Below are positions 52,010 to 61,205 of a stretch of DNA of 64,000 nt, one piece after another. Source of the DNA: Bradyrhizobium embrapense. Lineage in GTDB: Bacteria > Pseudomonadota > Alphaproteobacteria > Rhizobiales > Xanthobacteraceae. Every line of letters starts with the position of its first letter. The first letter of the stretch is position 1. The translations under genes were made by a program, and so were the position numbers. The stretch spans positions 23,109 to 87,108 of the forward strand of contig NZ_LFIP02000010.1 of NCBI RefSeq assembly GCF_001189235.2, read 5' to 3'. The notes under the pieces were generated by a model. It worked only from the letters and a program-made list of their open reading frames with translations, searched no databases and was not told the origin of the DNA.

Positions 52010-53215
52010 TCAGCGCTTTCGCTGAGGGCCGCAGACCACGCCCTTGTCGATCAGGCCGCTGATCTCATCCTTGGAGTAGCCGAACTCGCCGAGCACTTCG
52101 GCGGCGTGCTGGCTGAACTTCGGCGGCGTGCGGCGGAGGCTCGGCTTGGTGCGGTCGAGGCGGATCGGCGAGGCGACGCCCTTGTACCAATCCTTCTCGA
52201 TGACGTCACCGCGATGGATCGTATGCGGGTTGGTCAGCGCCTGGTCGATCTTCTGCACCGGGCCGGCCGGCAGGCCGGCGGCGAGCAGCCGGTTGCACAG
52301 CGGCTCGGCCTCGTGCTGGCTGAAGACCGCGGCAAGCTCGGCGCGCAGCGCGTCGCGGTTGGCGATGCGATCCTTGTTGCGGGCAAAGCGCGGATCGGTG
52401 CCGAGCTCGGGCTTGCCGATCTCCTTGGCGAGCTTGCGGAAGGTGCCGTCATTGCCGACGCCGATGAAGATGTTGTCGGTCTTGGTCGGGAAGATCGCGT
52501 AGGGCACGAGGTTCGGATGCTCGTTGCCGGTGAGCGATGGCGGCTTGCCATGCATGAAATAGTTCGCGGTGTGCGGATGCATGATCGCGAGCCCGGTCTC
52601 GTACAGCGTGGTCTCGATGAACTGGCCGAGCCCGGAGCGCTGCCGCTCCGACAGCGCCATCAGGATGCCGATCGCCGCATAGAGACCGGTCGTGATGTCG
52701 ACCAGCGGCACGCCGATGCGCATCGGGCCACTCTCCGGCGAACCGGTCGCCGCGATCATGCCGGTCATCGCTTGGATGATCGCGTCATAGCCGGGATTGC
52801 CGCCGCGCGGGCCGTCGGCGCCGAAGCCGGAGATCCGGCAATGCACGAGACGCGGAAACTTCGCGCGCAGCACGTCGTTGCCGATGCCCCATTTGTCGAG
52901 CGTGCCTGGCTTGAAATTCTCGATCAGCACGTCGGCGGTCTCGAGCATCTTCATCAGCACGGTGCGTCCGCCCTCGGAGGCGAGGTCGAGGCCGATCGAA
53001 CGCTTGTTGCGGTTGATGCCGACGAAATAGGCCGCGTCCTCCTCATGGAAGGGAGGGCCCCAGTCGCGCACCTCGTCGCCGGCGGGCGGCTCGACCTTGA
53101 TCACGTCGGCGCCGTGGTCGGCAAGGATCTGGGTGCAATACGGGCCGCCGAGCACACGCGTCAGATCGATCACGCGCAGTCCGGCCATCGCGCCCGTAGC
53201 CGCTGGGGTATTCAT
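52010..53215 (-). CDS. CaiB/BaiF family III CoA-transferase
   Basis: 401 residues close to formyl-CoA/oxalate-type transferases: AGLRVIDLTRVLGGPYCTQILADHGADVIKVEPPAGDE at the N-terminus and the catalytic Asp in VPLVDITTGLYAA. Length and domain order are normal. It stands alone between ugpB and ohr with no pathway partner, so its acid substrate is unassigned. The first ten residues may precede the true start at MAGLRVIDL. Confidence 0.88.
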   Translation of the reverse strand: MNTPAATGAMAGLRVIDLTRVLGGPYCTQILADHGADVIKVEPPAGDEVRDWGPPFHEEDAAYFVGINRNKRSIGLDLASEGGRTVLMKMLETADVLIENFKPGTLDKWGIGNDVLRAKFPRLVHCRISGFGADGPRGGNPGYDAIIQAMTGMIAATGSPESGPMRIGVPLVDITTGLYAAIGILMALSERQRSGLGQFIETTLYETGLAIMHPHTANYFMHGKPPSLTGNEHPNLVPYAIFPTKTDNIFIGVGNDGTFRKLAKEIGKPELGTDPRFARNKDRIANRDALRAELAAVFSQHEAEPLCNRLLAAGLPAGPVQKIDQALTNPHTIHRGDVIEKDWYKGVASPIRLDRTKPSLRRTPPKFSQHAAEVLGEFGYSKDEISGLIDKGVVCGPQRKR

Positions 53216-53387
53216 GGAAACAACCTTCGCTCAGTTGGGATCGGAAAAATGCGATCCCAGAGCTAACGGTCTTCAGGCTAGGCAGCAATGCTTCCGTCGG
53301 CGCAGGCCCATGCAGCAGGCGGCGCGTACGTTCGCCAAGCGAACTGAAAGAAGCGAACTGGCATCTGCAGTGCTCTCTTGAAACGCA

Positions 53388-53418
53388 ATAGTCCGCCACG
53401 CGGCACGTGGCAGACTAT
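53388..53418 (-). terminator. Hairpin after ohr
   Basis: ATAGTC-T-GCCACG / CGTGGC-G-GACTAT: a 13-pair stem with one mismatch, 15 bases past the ohr stop, followed on the minus strand by TGCGTTTC. Likely terminator. Confidence 0.6.
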
Positions 53419-53432
53419 CGGCAGTCGGTGGA

Positions 53433-53858
53433 CTAGACGACGCTCAGCTTGACGTCGACATTGCCGCGGGTCGCGTTGGAATAGGGGCACACATGGTGGG
53501 CCTTCTCGACCAGCGCCTCGGCGTCGGCGCGGGACAGGCCGGGCAGCGAGACGGCGAGCTCGACCGCGAGGCCGAAGCCACCTTCCGAGCGCGGGCCGAT
53601 GCCGACCGTCGAGGTCACCGCGGCGTCGGCCGGAACCTTGGGGCCGCCCTGGGAGGCCACGAACTTCATGGCTCCGATAAAGCAGGCGGCATAGCCGGCC
53701 GCGAACAGCTGCTCCGGATTGTTGCCAGCGCCACCGCCGCCACCGAGCTCCTTCGGGGTGGTGAGCTTGACGTCGAGCGCGCCGTCGAGCGTTGCCGCAT
53801 GGCCGTCGCGGCCGCCGGTTGCCTTGGCGCTGGTCTTGTAGAGCACGTTCACAGACAT
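53433..53858 (-). CDS. ohr: Organic hydroperoxide resistance protein Ohr
   Basis: 141 residues of the Ohr branch of OsmC proteins. The peroxidatic Cys59 (AGYAACFIGAM) and resolving Cys124 (HHVCPYS) are both present. It reduces organic hydroperoxides using lipoylated proteins in the cytoplasm. Divergent from ohrR with a palindrome between. Confidence 0.95.
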   Translation of the reverse strand: MSVNVLYKTSAKATGGRDGHAATLDGALDVKLTTPKELGGGGGAGNNPEQLFAAGYAACFIGAMKFVASQGGPKVPADAAVTSTVGIGPRSEGGFGLAVELAVSLPGLSRADAEALVEKAHHVCPYSNATRGNVDVKLSVV

Positions 53859-53935
53859 CGTGGTCTCCCTTGGTTTGGACCGGGTAGTTTAGGCTTGGGT
53901 TTGAATTCGACGAGAGATGTATTGCACACAGTTAT

Positions 53936-53947
53936 ATTGTGCACAAT
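53936..53947. promoter_or_regulatory. Candidate OhrR operator
   Basis: ATTGTGCACAAT is a perfect 12-base palindrome in the ohr-ohrR interval, with a second AT-rich inverted repeat AATTG-TTCG-CAATT at 53971-53984. OhrR regulators bind AT-rich palindromes in this position; assignment is by context. Confidence 0.55.
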
Positions 53948-54026
53948 GTAAAATATGCGGCCTCACATTTAATTGTTCGCAATTGAATCCGCGGTCACGG
54001 GAGGCCAGAATGACCCGGAAAGCGAG

Positions 54027-54506
54027 ATGGATTCGATGGGAATCATGGTCAGGAAACAGACGGCGGCGGATCAGGCGCTGCGGCTCGATAACCAGATCTG
54101 CTTTGCGGTCTATTCGACCGCGCACGCCTTCAACCGCGTCTACAAGCCGCTGCTCGACCGGCTCGGCCTCACCTATCCGCAGTATCTCGTGATGCTGGCG
54201 CTGTGGGAGCGCGACGACGTGGCGGTGAAGGACCTCGGCGAGCGCCTGTTCCTGGATTCCGGCACGTTGACTCCGCTGCTGAAGCGGCTGGAGGCGGCCG
54301 AGCTGATCAGGCGGACCCGCAGCACCGAGGACGAGCGGGTCGTGCTGATCGCGCTGACGCCGCAGGGCCACGCGCTGCGCGAAAAGGCCAAGGCCGTTCC
54401 GCAGTCGATCCTCGCAGCTTCCGACTGCACGGTTGGTGAGTTGCTGGCGATGAAGGACGAGATCGTCGCCCTGCGCGACCGGTTGAATGCGGCGCTGGGG
54501 GAGTAG
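54027..54506 (+). CDS. ohrR: MarR-family organic peroxide sensor OhrR
   Basis: 159 residues: the reactive cysteine Cys25 lies in LDNQICFAVYSTAHAFNR, the position conserved in OhrR, followed by a winged helix (RLFLDSGTLTPLLKRLE and TRSTEDERVVLIALT). Oxidation of the cysteine releases DNA and derepresses ohr. The start is chosen at MDSMGIMVRKQ; MGIMVRKQ, 9 bases later, is equally plausible. Confidence 0.92.
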   Translation: MDSMGIMVRKQTAADQALRLDNQICFAVYSTAHAFNRVYKPLLDRLGLTYPQYLVMLALWERDDVAVKDLGERLFLDSGTLTPLLKRLEAAELIRRTRSTEDERVVLIALTPQGHALREKAKAVPQSILAASDCTVGELLAMKDEIVALRDRLNAALGE

Positions 54507-54522
54507 GCGGACGGTGGCTAGA

Positions 54523-54762
54523 CTAGAGCCGCTTCCTGGCGAAGGCGCGGCCGCTGTGCGATTTGAGATACTTCTCGAACGCGAGGGCTTTGTACTTGTC
54601 TGGGAATGCGCAGTACCAGACCAGCTCCCACGGCTTGAATTTTGAAGTGTGCGCGGATTTGCCGGCGTTCTGCTCGGGGATGCGGCGCTTCAGGTCCTCG
54701 GTGGCGCCAACGTATTCCTGGTCAGGTAATTCGATGCTGCGGATGATGTAGACGTACCACAT
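54523..54762 (-). CDS. GIY-YIG nuclease-domain protein
   Basis: 79 residues consisting of a lone GIY-YIG domain: WYVYIIRS (GIY position), EYVGATEDLKRRIPEHN-like segment here as PEQNAGKSAH, and FEKYLKSHSGRAFARKR. Such small proteins (YhbQ/UPF0213-like) are common in rhizobia; roles in DNA or RNA cleavage are mostly untested. It lies between ohrR and a tRNA-Ala. Confidence 0.8.
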   Translation of the reverse strand: MWYVYIIRSIELPDQEYVGATEDLKRRIPEQNAGKSAHTSKFKPWELVWYCAFPDKYKALAFEKYLKSHSGRAFARKRL

Positions 54763-54830
54763 TCGCATCCACTGAAGCGCGGGCAACAGAACCCTTGGCA
54801 GTCCGTCTTCGCCCTTCGGGCCACGCCGGA

Positions 54831-54892
54831 CACCACGCTTCGCCCCTCAGGCTCCGCGCGGCTGCGCCACGCGTAGCCCGAAGGGCGAAGCG

Positions 54893-54897
<5 letters not shown>
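54831..54897. repeat. Inverted repeat overlapping the tRNA-Ala 3' end
   Basis: CACCACGCTTCGCCC (54831-54845) and GGGCGAAGCGTGGTG (54883-54897) are perfect 15-base inverted arms; the right arm includes the tRNA CCA end. A third related piece, CTTCGCCCTTCGGG, occurs at 54807-54820. It may terminate tRNA transcription or mark an old recombination at the tRNA. Confidence 0.6.
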
Positions 54898-54968
<71 letters not shown>

Positions 54969-55063
54969 TTATCCAGTTGGGTCGATCCTGGGGGATCAAT
55001 CCCGGTCCGCACGGCCTAGGCGACTCGCGCGGGAGCACCGTTGATCACAGATCGGCGCCGATC

Positions 55064-55480
55064 TCAAGTCTCTTCGTCGCCGCCGACGTCACCAATGATA
55101 TCGGTGACGTCCTCATCGCCCTCTTCCTCGTCGGCGATGAAGGTCGAATCGTCGTCGTCATCGTCGTCGATGGTCTCATCGACCTCGATATCGTCCTCGG
55201 ATTCGGGAACCTGCGCCTTGACCTTGCCGGTGTTCTCCTCGGCATCGGCCTCCTCGAGCGAGACCAATTCTTCGGCCTCGGCGGGCTCCGGCATGTCGGC
55301 GGCGGTCGCAGGCGAATTGACGGGGGCGCCACGGCCCCGCGGCGGGGCTACGGGCGCGATCGGCACAACCTCACCGGTGTAGGGCGAAATCACCGGATTC
55401 TTGTTGAGATCGTAGAACTTCTTGCCCGTGGTCGGGCAAATGCGCTTGGTTCCGAGCTCGGACTTGGCCAACGTGGTCAT
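55064..55480 (-). CDS. TIGR02300 family acidic protein
   Basis: 138 residues. The N-terminal 40 (LGTKRICPTTGKKFYDLNKNP) are the conserved FYDLN signature of TIGR02300; the rest is highly acidic and low in complexity (a run of Asp near 105-112). Present across alphaproteobacteria with no known role. It is divergent from aroA. Confidence 0.9.
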   Translation of the reverse strand: MTTLAKSELGTKRICPTTGKKFYDLNKNPVISPYTGEVVPIAPVAPPRGRGAPVNSPATAADMPEPAEAEELVSLEEADAEENTGKVKAQVPESEDDIEVDETIDDDDDDDSTFIADEEEGDEDVTDIIGDVGGDEET

Positions 55481-55617
55481 CCCAGAATTTTGCTGAAAAA
55501 CGGAGCTTCACTTGGCTAGTTGAGCCGCCGCTGTCAATAGCGGTGTGCGCGCAAGTGACGGGCGCGTGACGCGGTGTTGCCTATGTGATACCTGCCGCGG
55601 CGCGAGAGGACACAATC

Positions 55618-56955
55618 TTGGCTCATTCCGACACCCCGACGCCGCTGGAATCACGCGCCTGCGGCCCGCTGGCCGGCAAGGTCCGCGTTCCCGGCGACAA
55701 ATCGATTTCCCACCGTGCCCTGATCCTCGGGGCGCTTTCGGTCGGCGAAACCCGCATTTCCGGCCTTCTGGAGGGCGAAGACGTCCTCAATACCGCCAAA
55801 TCCATGCGCGCGCTGGGCGCCAGGGTGGAGCGGACGGCGCCTTTTGCGTGGTCGGTCGCCGGCGTCGGCGTCGGCGGCTTCGCCCAGCCCTCGGCCCCGC
55901 TCGATTTCGGCAATTCCGGCACCGGCTGCCGGCTGGTGATGGGCGCGGTGGCCGGCTGCCCGATCGCGGCGGTTTTCGACGGCGACGCCTCGCTGCGTTC
56001 GCGGCCGATGCGCCGGATTCTCGATCCGCTGGAGCTGATGGGTGCCCGGACCAGCGATATCAGGGAGGGCGGCCGGCTGCCGCTCACCCTGCATGGCGCC
56101 CGTTATCCCGTGCCGATCGTCTACAAGACCCCGGTCGCCTCGGCCCAGATCAAGTCCGCGGTGCTGCTGGCGGGGCTGTCCGCGCCCGGCATCACGATGG
56201 TCATCGAGCAGGAGGCGAGCCGCGACCACACCGAGCTGATGCTGAAGCATTTCGGCGCCGAGATCTCCTCGGAGAAGGAAGGCAGCCACGGCCGCCGGAT
56301 CTCGCTGAACGGCGAGCCAGAGCTGCACGGCGCAGAGGTCGTGGTACCCGCCGATCCGTCCTCGGCCTCGTTCCCGATCGTGGCGGCGCTGATTGTCGAA
56401 GGGTCCGACGTCGTGTTCTCCGACGTGATGACCAATCCGCTGCGCACCGGCCTATTCACCACGCTGCGCGAAATGGGCGCCTCGATTGACGAGAGCGATG
56501 TGCGCGGCGATGCCGGCGAGCCGATGGCGCAATTGCGCGTGCGGGCCTCGAAGCTGAAGGGCGTCGAGGTGCCGCCGGAGCGCGCGCCGTCGATGATCGA
56601 CGAATATCTGGTGCTGGCGGTTGCGGCGGCGTTTGCCGAGGGAACCACGATCATGCGCGGCCTGCAGGAGCTGCGTGTCAAGGAATCCGACCGCCTCGAA
56701 GCCACCGCCGACATGCTGCGCGTCAACGGCGTCAAGGTCGAGGTTTCCGGCGATGACTTGATCGTCGAGGGCCGCGGCCACGTTCCAGGCGGTGGCCTCG
56801 TTGCGACCCACATGGATCATCGCATCGCGATGTCGGCGCTGGTGATGGGCTGTGCTTCGGATCGGCCGGTGAAGATCGATGACACCGCCTTCATCGCCAC
56901 CAGTTTCCCGGATTTCATCCCGATGATGCGCGCGCTCGGAGCTGACTTCGCATGA
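55618..56955 (+). CDS. aroA: 5-Enolpyruvylshikimate-3-phosphate synthase
   Basis: 445 residues from TTG at 55618, preceded by GAGAGGA; an upstream GTG at 55585 would add 11 residues. The enzyme condenses PEP with shikimate-3-phosphate. Visible motifs are VPGDKSISHRALILGAL, LDFGNSGTGCRLVMG and the catalytic RVKESDRLEA. The residue after GNSG keeps the form seen in class II-like enzymes (GNSGTGCRL), as in Agrobacterium-type AroA. It overlaps cmk by ATGA. Confidence 0.96.
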   Translation: MAHSDTPTPLESRACGPLAGKVRVPGDKSISHRALILGALSVGETRISGLLEGEDVLNTAKSMRALGARVERTAPFAWSVAGVGVGGFAQPSAPLDFGNSGTGCRLVMGAVAGCPIAAVFDGDASLRSRPMRRILDPLELMGARTSDIREGGRLPLTLHGARYPVPIVYKTPVASAQIKSAVLLAGLSAPGITMVIEQEASRDHTELMLKHFGAEISSEKEGSHGRRISLNGEPELHGAEVVVPADPSSASFPIVAALIVEGSDVVFSDVMTNPLRTGLFTTLREMGASIDESDVRGDAGEPMAQLRVRASKLKGVEVPPERAPSMIDEYLVLAVAAAFAEGTTIMRGLQELRVKESDRLEATADMLRVNGVKVEVSGDDLIVEGRGHVPGGGLVATHMDHRIAMSALVMGCASDRPVKIDDTAFIATSFPDFIPMMRALGADFA

Positions 56956-57581
56956 TCATCGCCATCGACGGACCCGCCGCCTCCGGCAAGGGCACGCTCG
57001 GCAAGCGGCTCGCCCACCATTACGGCTATCGCCATCTCGACACCGGTGTGATCTACCGCGCGGTGGCCTATGCGATGATGGCGCAGGGTGCCGACCTCAC
57101 CGACGAGGCGCTGGCGGTGGCCGTTGCGCTCGAACTCGATCCCGAAAAATTCGGCAATCCGATCCTGAAGACCCAGAAGGTCGGCGAGGGCGCGTCGGTT
57201 GTCTCGGCCTTTCCGAGGGTGCGCGAGGCGCTGGTCAGCTTCCAACGACAGTTCGCCGCCGATCCGCCCGGTGCGGTGCTCGATGGCCGCGATATCGGCA
57301 CCGTGATCTGCCCGGACGCCGACGTGAAGATCTTCGTGGTCGCCGATCCCCGCGTGCGGGCACGGCGGCGCACCCTGGAGGCCCGCGCGCGCGGCGAGGA
57401 CGCCGACGAAGAGGCGGTGCTGGCCGACATCCTCAAGCGCGACGAGCGGGACCAGAACCGCGCCATTGCGCCGTTGCGGCCGGCTCCGGACGCCCACACG
57501 CTGGATAATTCCAATCTCGACATCGAGGCTGGCGTCCGCGCCGCTATCGCCATCGTCGAGGCGGCGCGCGCCCGACGCTAA
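56952..57581 (+). CDS. cmk: Cytidylate kinase
   Basis: 209 residues with the P-loop IAIDGPAASGKGTLGKRLA, the YRHLDTGVIYRAVA CMP-binding part and VLDGRDIGTVICPDADVKIF. It phosphorylates CMP and dCMP. Coupled with aroA and followed by rpsA, the order conserved in alphaproteobacteria. Confidence 0.96.
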   Translation: MIIAIDGPAASGKGTLGKRLAHHYGYRHLDTGVIYRAVAYAMMAQGADLTDEALAVAVALELDPEKFGNPILKTQKVGEGASVVSAFPRVREALVSFQRQFAADPPGAVLDGRDIGTVICPDADVKIFVVADPRVRARRRTLEARARGEDADEEAVLADILKRDERDQNRAIAPLRPAPDAHTLDNSNLDIEAGVRAAIAIVEAARARR

Positions 57582-57642
57582 AATAGCCCGTATCGGAGGG
57601 CCCTTTCGGCCCGAAAACCCAGCAAAATGGGGCATTTCCTGC

Positions 57643-57671
57643 TTGCCGAAAACGGCTTGCAGGGCTATATC
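57643..57671 (+). promoter_or_regulatory. Predicted rpsA promoter
   Basis: TTGCCG, 17 bases, TATATC. Good fit to the alphaproteobacterial housekeeping consensus. Confidence 0.5.
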
Positions 57672-57875
57672 AGCGCCGTTCGGAGCGCCATCGACCGTGT
57701 CGAGGCCGTGTCTGAGCGGGCCGGCGCCGGGTTTTAGCCCTCGCCGCATCTGGAGGAACGCCCGCTCCCAGGTCTTGAAGGCGATATTTTCGTTATCAGG
57801 CTCCAATCAATTCAAACGTACCGAACGTGCAGTTTTGCTGCCGGCCCGCTGTTGCACCTCCTGCAATGAGCGGTC

Positions 57876-57898
57876 GTCAGGGTTTGCGGAACCCTGAC
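57876..57898 (+). promoter_or_regulatory. Perfect hairpin in the rpsA leader
   Basis: GTCAGGGTT / AACCCTGAC, a 9-base stem with a TGCGG loop, 61 bases ahead of the rpsA ATG. S1 represses its own translation through leader structure in E. coli, so an autoregulatory role is possible. Confidence 0.5.
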
Positions 57899-57959
57899 AC
57901 TTCACGCGCGGTGCGCCCATCAACCCGAACGGCCGGCAAGATCCCGCACTGGAGAACAA

Positions 57960-59669
57960 ATGGCTTCGAATACTGTGTCTTCCTATACCCCGACCCGCGA
58001 CGACTTCGCGGCGATGCTTGATGAGTCCTTTGCCGGCGGCAATTTGCAGGAAAGCTCGGTCATCAAGGGCAAGGTGGTTGCAATTGAGAAGGACATGGCC
58101 GTCATCGACGTCGGCCTGAAGACCGAAGGCCGCGTCGCGCTGCGCGAATTCGCCGGCCCCGGCCGTGAAAGCGATCTGAAAGTCGGCGACGAAGTCGAGG
58201 TGTTCCTCGACCGGATCGAGAATGCGCTCGGCGAAGCCGTGCTGTCGCGCGACAAGGCACGCCGCGAGGAGAGCTGGGGCAAGCTCGAGAAGGCGTTCCA
58301 GAACAACGAAAAGGTCAACGGCGTCATCTTCAACCAGGTCAAGGGCGGCTTCACGGTCGACCTCGACGGTGCGGTGGCCTTCCTGCCGCGCTCGCAGGTC
58401 GACATTCGTCCGATCCGCGACGTTGCGCCGCTGATGAACAACTCGCAGCCGTTCCAGATCCTCAAGATGGACCGCCGCCGCGGCAACATCGTGGTGTCGC
58501 GCCGCACGGTTCTCGAAGAGACCCGCGCCGAGCAGCGCCAGGAGCTGGTGCAGAACCTCGAAGAGGGTCAGGTGATCGACGGCGTGGTCAAGAACATCAC
58601 CGACTACGGTGCGTTCGTTGATCTCGGCGGCATCGACGGCCTGCTCCACGTGACCGATATCGCCTGGCGCCGCGTCAACCACCCGACCGAGGTGCTGACC
58701 ATCGGCCAGACCGTGAAGGTCAAGATCATCAAGATCAACCACGAGACCCACCGCATCTCGCTGGGCATGAAGCAGCTGCTGGATGATCCGTGGCAGGGCA
58801 TCGAAGCCAAGTACCCGTTGGGTGCCCGCTTCACCGGCCGCGTCACCAACATCACTGACTACGGCGCGTTCGTCGAGCTCGAGCCGGGCATCGAAGGCCT
58901 GATCCACGTCTCCGAGATGTCGTGGACCAAGAAAAACATGCACCCCGGCAAGATCGTTTCGACCTCGCAGGAAGTCGAAGTGCAGGTGCTCGAAGTGGAT
59001 TCGGTCAAGCGCCGCATCTCGCTCGGTCTCAAGCAGACCATGCGCAATCCCTGGGAAGTCTTCGTCGAGAAGTTCCCCGTCGGTTCGGTGGTGGAGGGCG
59101 AGGTCAAGAACAAGACCGAGTTCGGTCTGTTCCTCGGCCTCGAGGGCGACGTCGACGGCATGGTCCACCTCTCCGACCTCGACTGGAAGCTTCCGGGCGA
59201 GCAGGTCATCGACAACTTCAAGAAGGGCGACATGGTCAAGGCCGTGGTGCTCGATGTCGATGTCGAGAAGGAGCGCATCTCGCTCGGCGTCAAGCAGCTC
59301 GAAGGCGACCCCTTCGCCGAGCCGGGCGACGTCAAGAAGGGCGCGGTCGTGACCTGCGAAGTGCTCGAAGTGAAGGAGAGCGGCATCGAGGTCCGGATTT
59401 CGGGCACCGAGTTCACCACCTTCATCAAGCGGTCCGAGCTGGCCCGCGATCGCAACGACCAGCGCGCCGAACGCTTTGCCGTCGGCGAGAAGGTCGATGC
59501 CCGCGTCATCCAGTTCGACAAGAAGGCCCGCAAGGTGCAGGTCTCGATCAAGGCGCTGGAAGTTGCCGAAGAGAAGGAAGCCATCGCGCAGTACGGCTCC
59601 TCCGATTCGGGAGCGACGCTCGGCGACATCCTCGGCACCGCGCTGAAGAACCGCGGTACCGACAAGTAA
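57960..59669 (+). CDS. rpsA: 30S ribosomal protein S1
   Basis: 569 residues with six S1 RNA-binding repeats: for example GVVKNITDYGAFVDLGGIDG near 198 and GRVTNITDYGAFVELEPGIEG near 283, with the two N-terminal repeats binding the ribosome. Needed for translation of most mRNAs. Followed by a strong terminator. Confidence 0.98.
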   Translation: MASNTVSSYTPTRDDFAAMLDESFAGGNLQESSVIKGKVVAIEKDMAVIDVGLKTEGRVALREFAGPGRESDLKVGDEVEVFLDRIENALGEAVLSRDKARREESWGKLEKAFQNNEKVNGVIFNQVKGGFTVDLDGAVAFLPRSQVDIRPIRDVAPLMNNSQPFQILKMDRRRGNIVVSRRTVLEETRAEQRQELVQNLEEGQVIDGVVKNITDYGAFVDLGGIDGLLHVTDIAWRRVNHPTEVLTIGQTVKVKIIKINHETHRISLGMKQLLDDPWQGIEAKYPLGARFTGRVTNITDYGAFVELEPGIEGLIHVSEMSWTKKNMHPGKIVSTSQEVEVQVLEVDSVKRRISLGLKQTMRNPWEVFVEKFPVGSVVEGEVKNKTEFGLFLGLEGDVDGMVHLSDLDWKLPGEQVIDNFKKGDMVKAVVLDVDVEKERISLGVKQLEGDPFAEPGDVKKGAVVTCEVLEVKESGIEVRISGTEFTTFIKRSELARDRNDQRAERFAVGEKVDARVIQFDKKARKVQVSIKALEVAEEKEAIAQYGSSDSGATLGDILGTALKNRGTDK

Positions 59670-59695
59670 GCACCCGTCTCGTTGAGGCGAACATC

Positions 59696-59730
59696 GGGGC
59701 CCCGGCGAAAAGCCGGGGCCCTTTTGTTTT
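59696..59730 (+). terminator. Intrinsic terminator of rpsA
   Basis: GGGCCCCGGC / GCCGGGGCCC stem with a short A-rich loop, followed by TTTTGTTTT: a textbook terminator 27 bases past the stop. Confidence 0.93.
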
Positions 59731-59740
59731 GGGAATGCCC

Positions 59741-59827
59741 GTAGCCCGGATGGAGCGCAGCGAAATCCGGGGTCTTGCATCCGCGGCTGAAGCGCTCCCG
59801 GATTGCGCTTCGCTTCATCCGGGCTAC
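59741..59827. repeat. Dispersed GTAGCCCGGATG palindrome, copy 3
   Basis: GTAGCCCGGATGGAGCGCAG at the left and GCTTCATCCGGGCTAC at the right. Same element as at 21.7 and 41.4 kb. Confidence 0.85.
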
Positions 59828-59956
59828 AGGTACCTCCAAAGACGGAGCCTTGTTTTCTTCATATTGCGTCGCAATTGATGTATTTGGCTAAGCTGATAGT
59901 GACGCTGCGACGGCAAAACGCGCGGATTGCGCGCTGACTGTTTCTGGAGAGATCGG

Positions 59957-60934
59957 ATGTCGCTGGATTCTGACGTGATCGTCGACCGCCGCCGGATCAG
60001 GCGCAAGCTGACGTTCTGGCGCGTCGCCGCTGCGGTCATTGCGATCGCCGCCATCGTCGGCGTGGGTGTGATCGCCGCCGGCGGACGCGGCAGCTTCTCG
60101 ACGTCGAACACGATCGCGCGGATCAATATCGACGGCCTGATCCGCAGCGACCAGGAGCGCGTCGAGGCGCTGGAGCGGCTCGGCAAGTCGAGCTATGCGG
60201 CGGTTGTCGTGCACATCAATTCGCCCGGCGGCACCACCGCGGGCTCCGAGCAACTCTACGACTCGCTGATGCAGTTGAAGGCGAAGAAGCCGCTCGTCGT
60301 CGTGGTCGAGGGCCTGGCGGCCTCGGGCGGTTACATCACGGCGATCGCCTCCGACCATATCGTCGCCCAGCAGACCTCGCTGGTCGGCTCGATCGGCGTG
60401 CTCTTCCAGTTTCCCAACGTGTCCGAGTTGCTCAAGACCGTCGGCGTGAAGATGGAGGAAATCAAATCCTCGCCGCTGAAGGCGGCGCCCAACGGCTTTG
60501 AGCCGACCAGCCCGGAGGCCCGCGCTGCGATCGACGGCCTGGTCAAGGATTCCTATGCATGGTTCCGTGGATTGGTGAAGGAGCGGCGCGGCATGGATGA
60601 CGGTCTGCTGGAGAAGGTCGCGGATGGCCGCGTCTTCACCGGCCGGCAGGCGGTCGATCTCAAGCTGATCGATCAGCTCGGGGACGAAAAGACCGCGATC
60701 GCCTGGCTGGTCGCGGAGAAGAAGGTCAAAAGCGACCTGCCGGTGCGCAATTACAAGCTCAATCCGCGCTTCAGCGACCTGACCTTCCTGCGCACCGCAG
60801 CATCGATGACGCTCGATGCGTTTGGCCTTGGCGGCATCGCGCGACGGATCGAGCAGGGCGGTGTCGCTCAGGCGGTCGACCGGTTCGGACTCGACGGCAT
60901 GCTGGCGCTGTGGACTCCCGGAGGAACCGATTAG
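59957..60934 (+). CDS. sppA: Signal peptide peptidase SppA (S49 family)
   Basis: 325 residues with one N-terminal membrane anchor (WRVAAAVIAIAAIVGVGVIA) and the S49 catalytic region VVEGLAASGGYITAIASD holding the nucleophilic Ser. Short, single-domain form, unlike the 67-kDa E. coli protein. It degrades cleaved signal peptides in the membrane. GGAGAG precedes the start. Adjacent ihfB is usual in rhizobia. Confidence 0.92.
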   Translation: MSLDSDVIVDRRRIRRKLTFWRVAAAVIAIAAIVGVGVIAAGGRGSFSTSNTIARINIDGLIRSDQERVEALERLGKSSYAAVVVHINSPGGTTAGSEQLYDSLMQLKAKKPLVVVVEGLAASGGYITAIASDHIVAQQTSLVGSIGVLFQFPNVSELLKTVGVKMEEIKSSPLKAAPNGFEPTSPEARAAIDGLVKDSYAWFRGLVKERRGMDDGLLEKVADGRVFTGRQAVDLKLIDQLGDEKTAIAWLVAEKKVKSDLPVRNYKLNPRFSDLTFLRTAASMTLDAFGLGGIARRIEQGGVAQAVDRFGLDGMLALWTPGGTD

Positions 60935-61028
60935 AGCGTTTTCGAGCGAAGTGGGCGCCGGTTCGCGTGAAGAAAAGGCGTCAAAGCAAAAATCCCGAGC
61001 TGCGTTCCGATTCAATCGGAACGGGGCT
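60934..61028. repeat. Dispersed GAGCGTTTTCGAGCGAAG repeat
   Basis: Begins at the last base of sppA and contains the perfect stem GTTCCGATT / AATCGGAAC at 61004-61022, then GGGGCTC. It resembles common Bradyrhizobium intergenic elements and may end the sppA transcript. The rest of the 271-base gap to ihfB shows nothing recognisable. Confidence 0.6.
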
Positions 61029-61205
61029 CCATCGGGAGCGAAAGGCGTGTTGATCAGGGTATTCCCGCTCTGCGGGAATCGCCGCATGCCCCAATTGGGT
61101 TATTTGTCACGCGAATTCACGGCGTCCTAAATCGATTTAGCGTCTTGACAGTGCACGGCATTTTCACGGAAATGGGTTTCCGCAAGAGCCCGGATCCCAC
61201 TTTCG

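Larger units (their letters stand above)
57582..57959. other. Leader and promoter region of rpsA
   Basis: 378 bases with no supportable gene. It holds a good sigma70-type promoter candidate (57643-57671), giving a 5' leader of roughly 280 bases, and a strong hairpin (57876-57898) near its end. Confidence 0.55.

Noticed and set aside
57807..59780. 657-residue minus-strand open frame opposite rpsA
   Set aside because: Antisense of the repeated S1 domains, which gives a repetitive Leu/Asp/His-rich shadow; no start signal or family.
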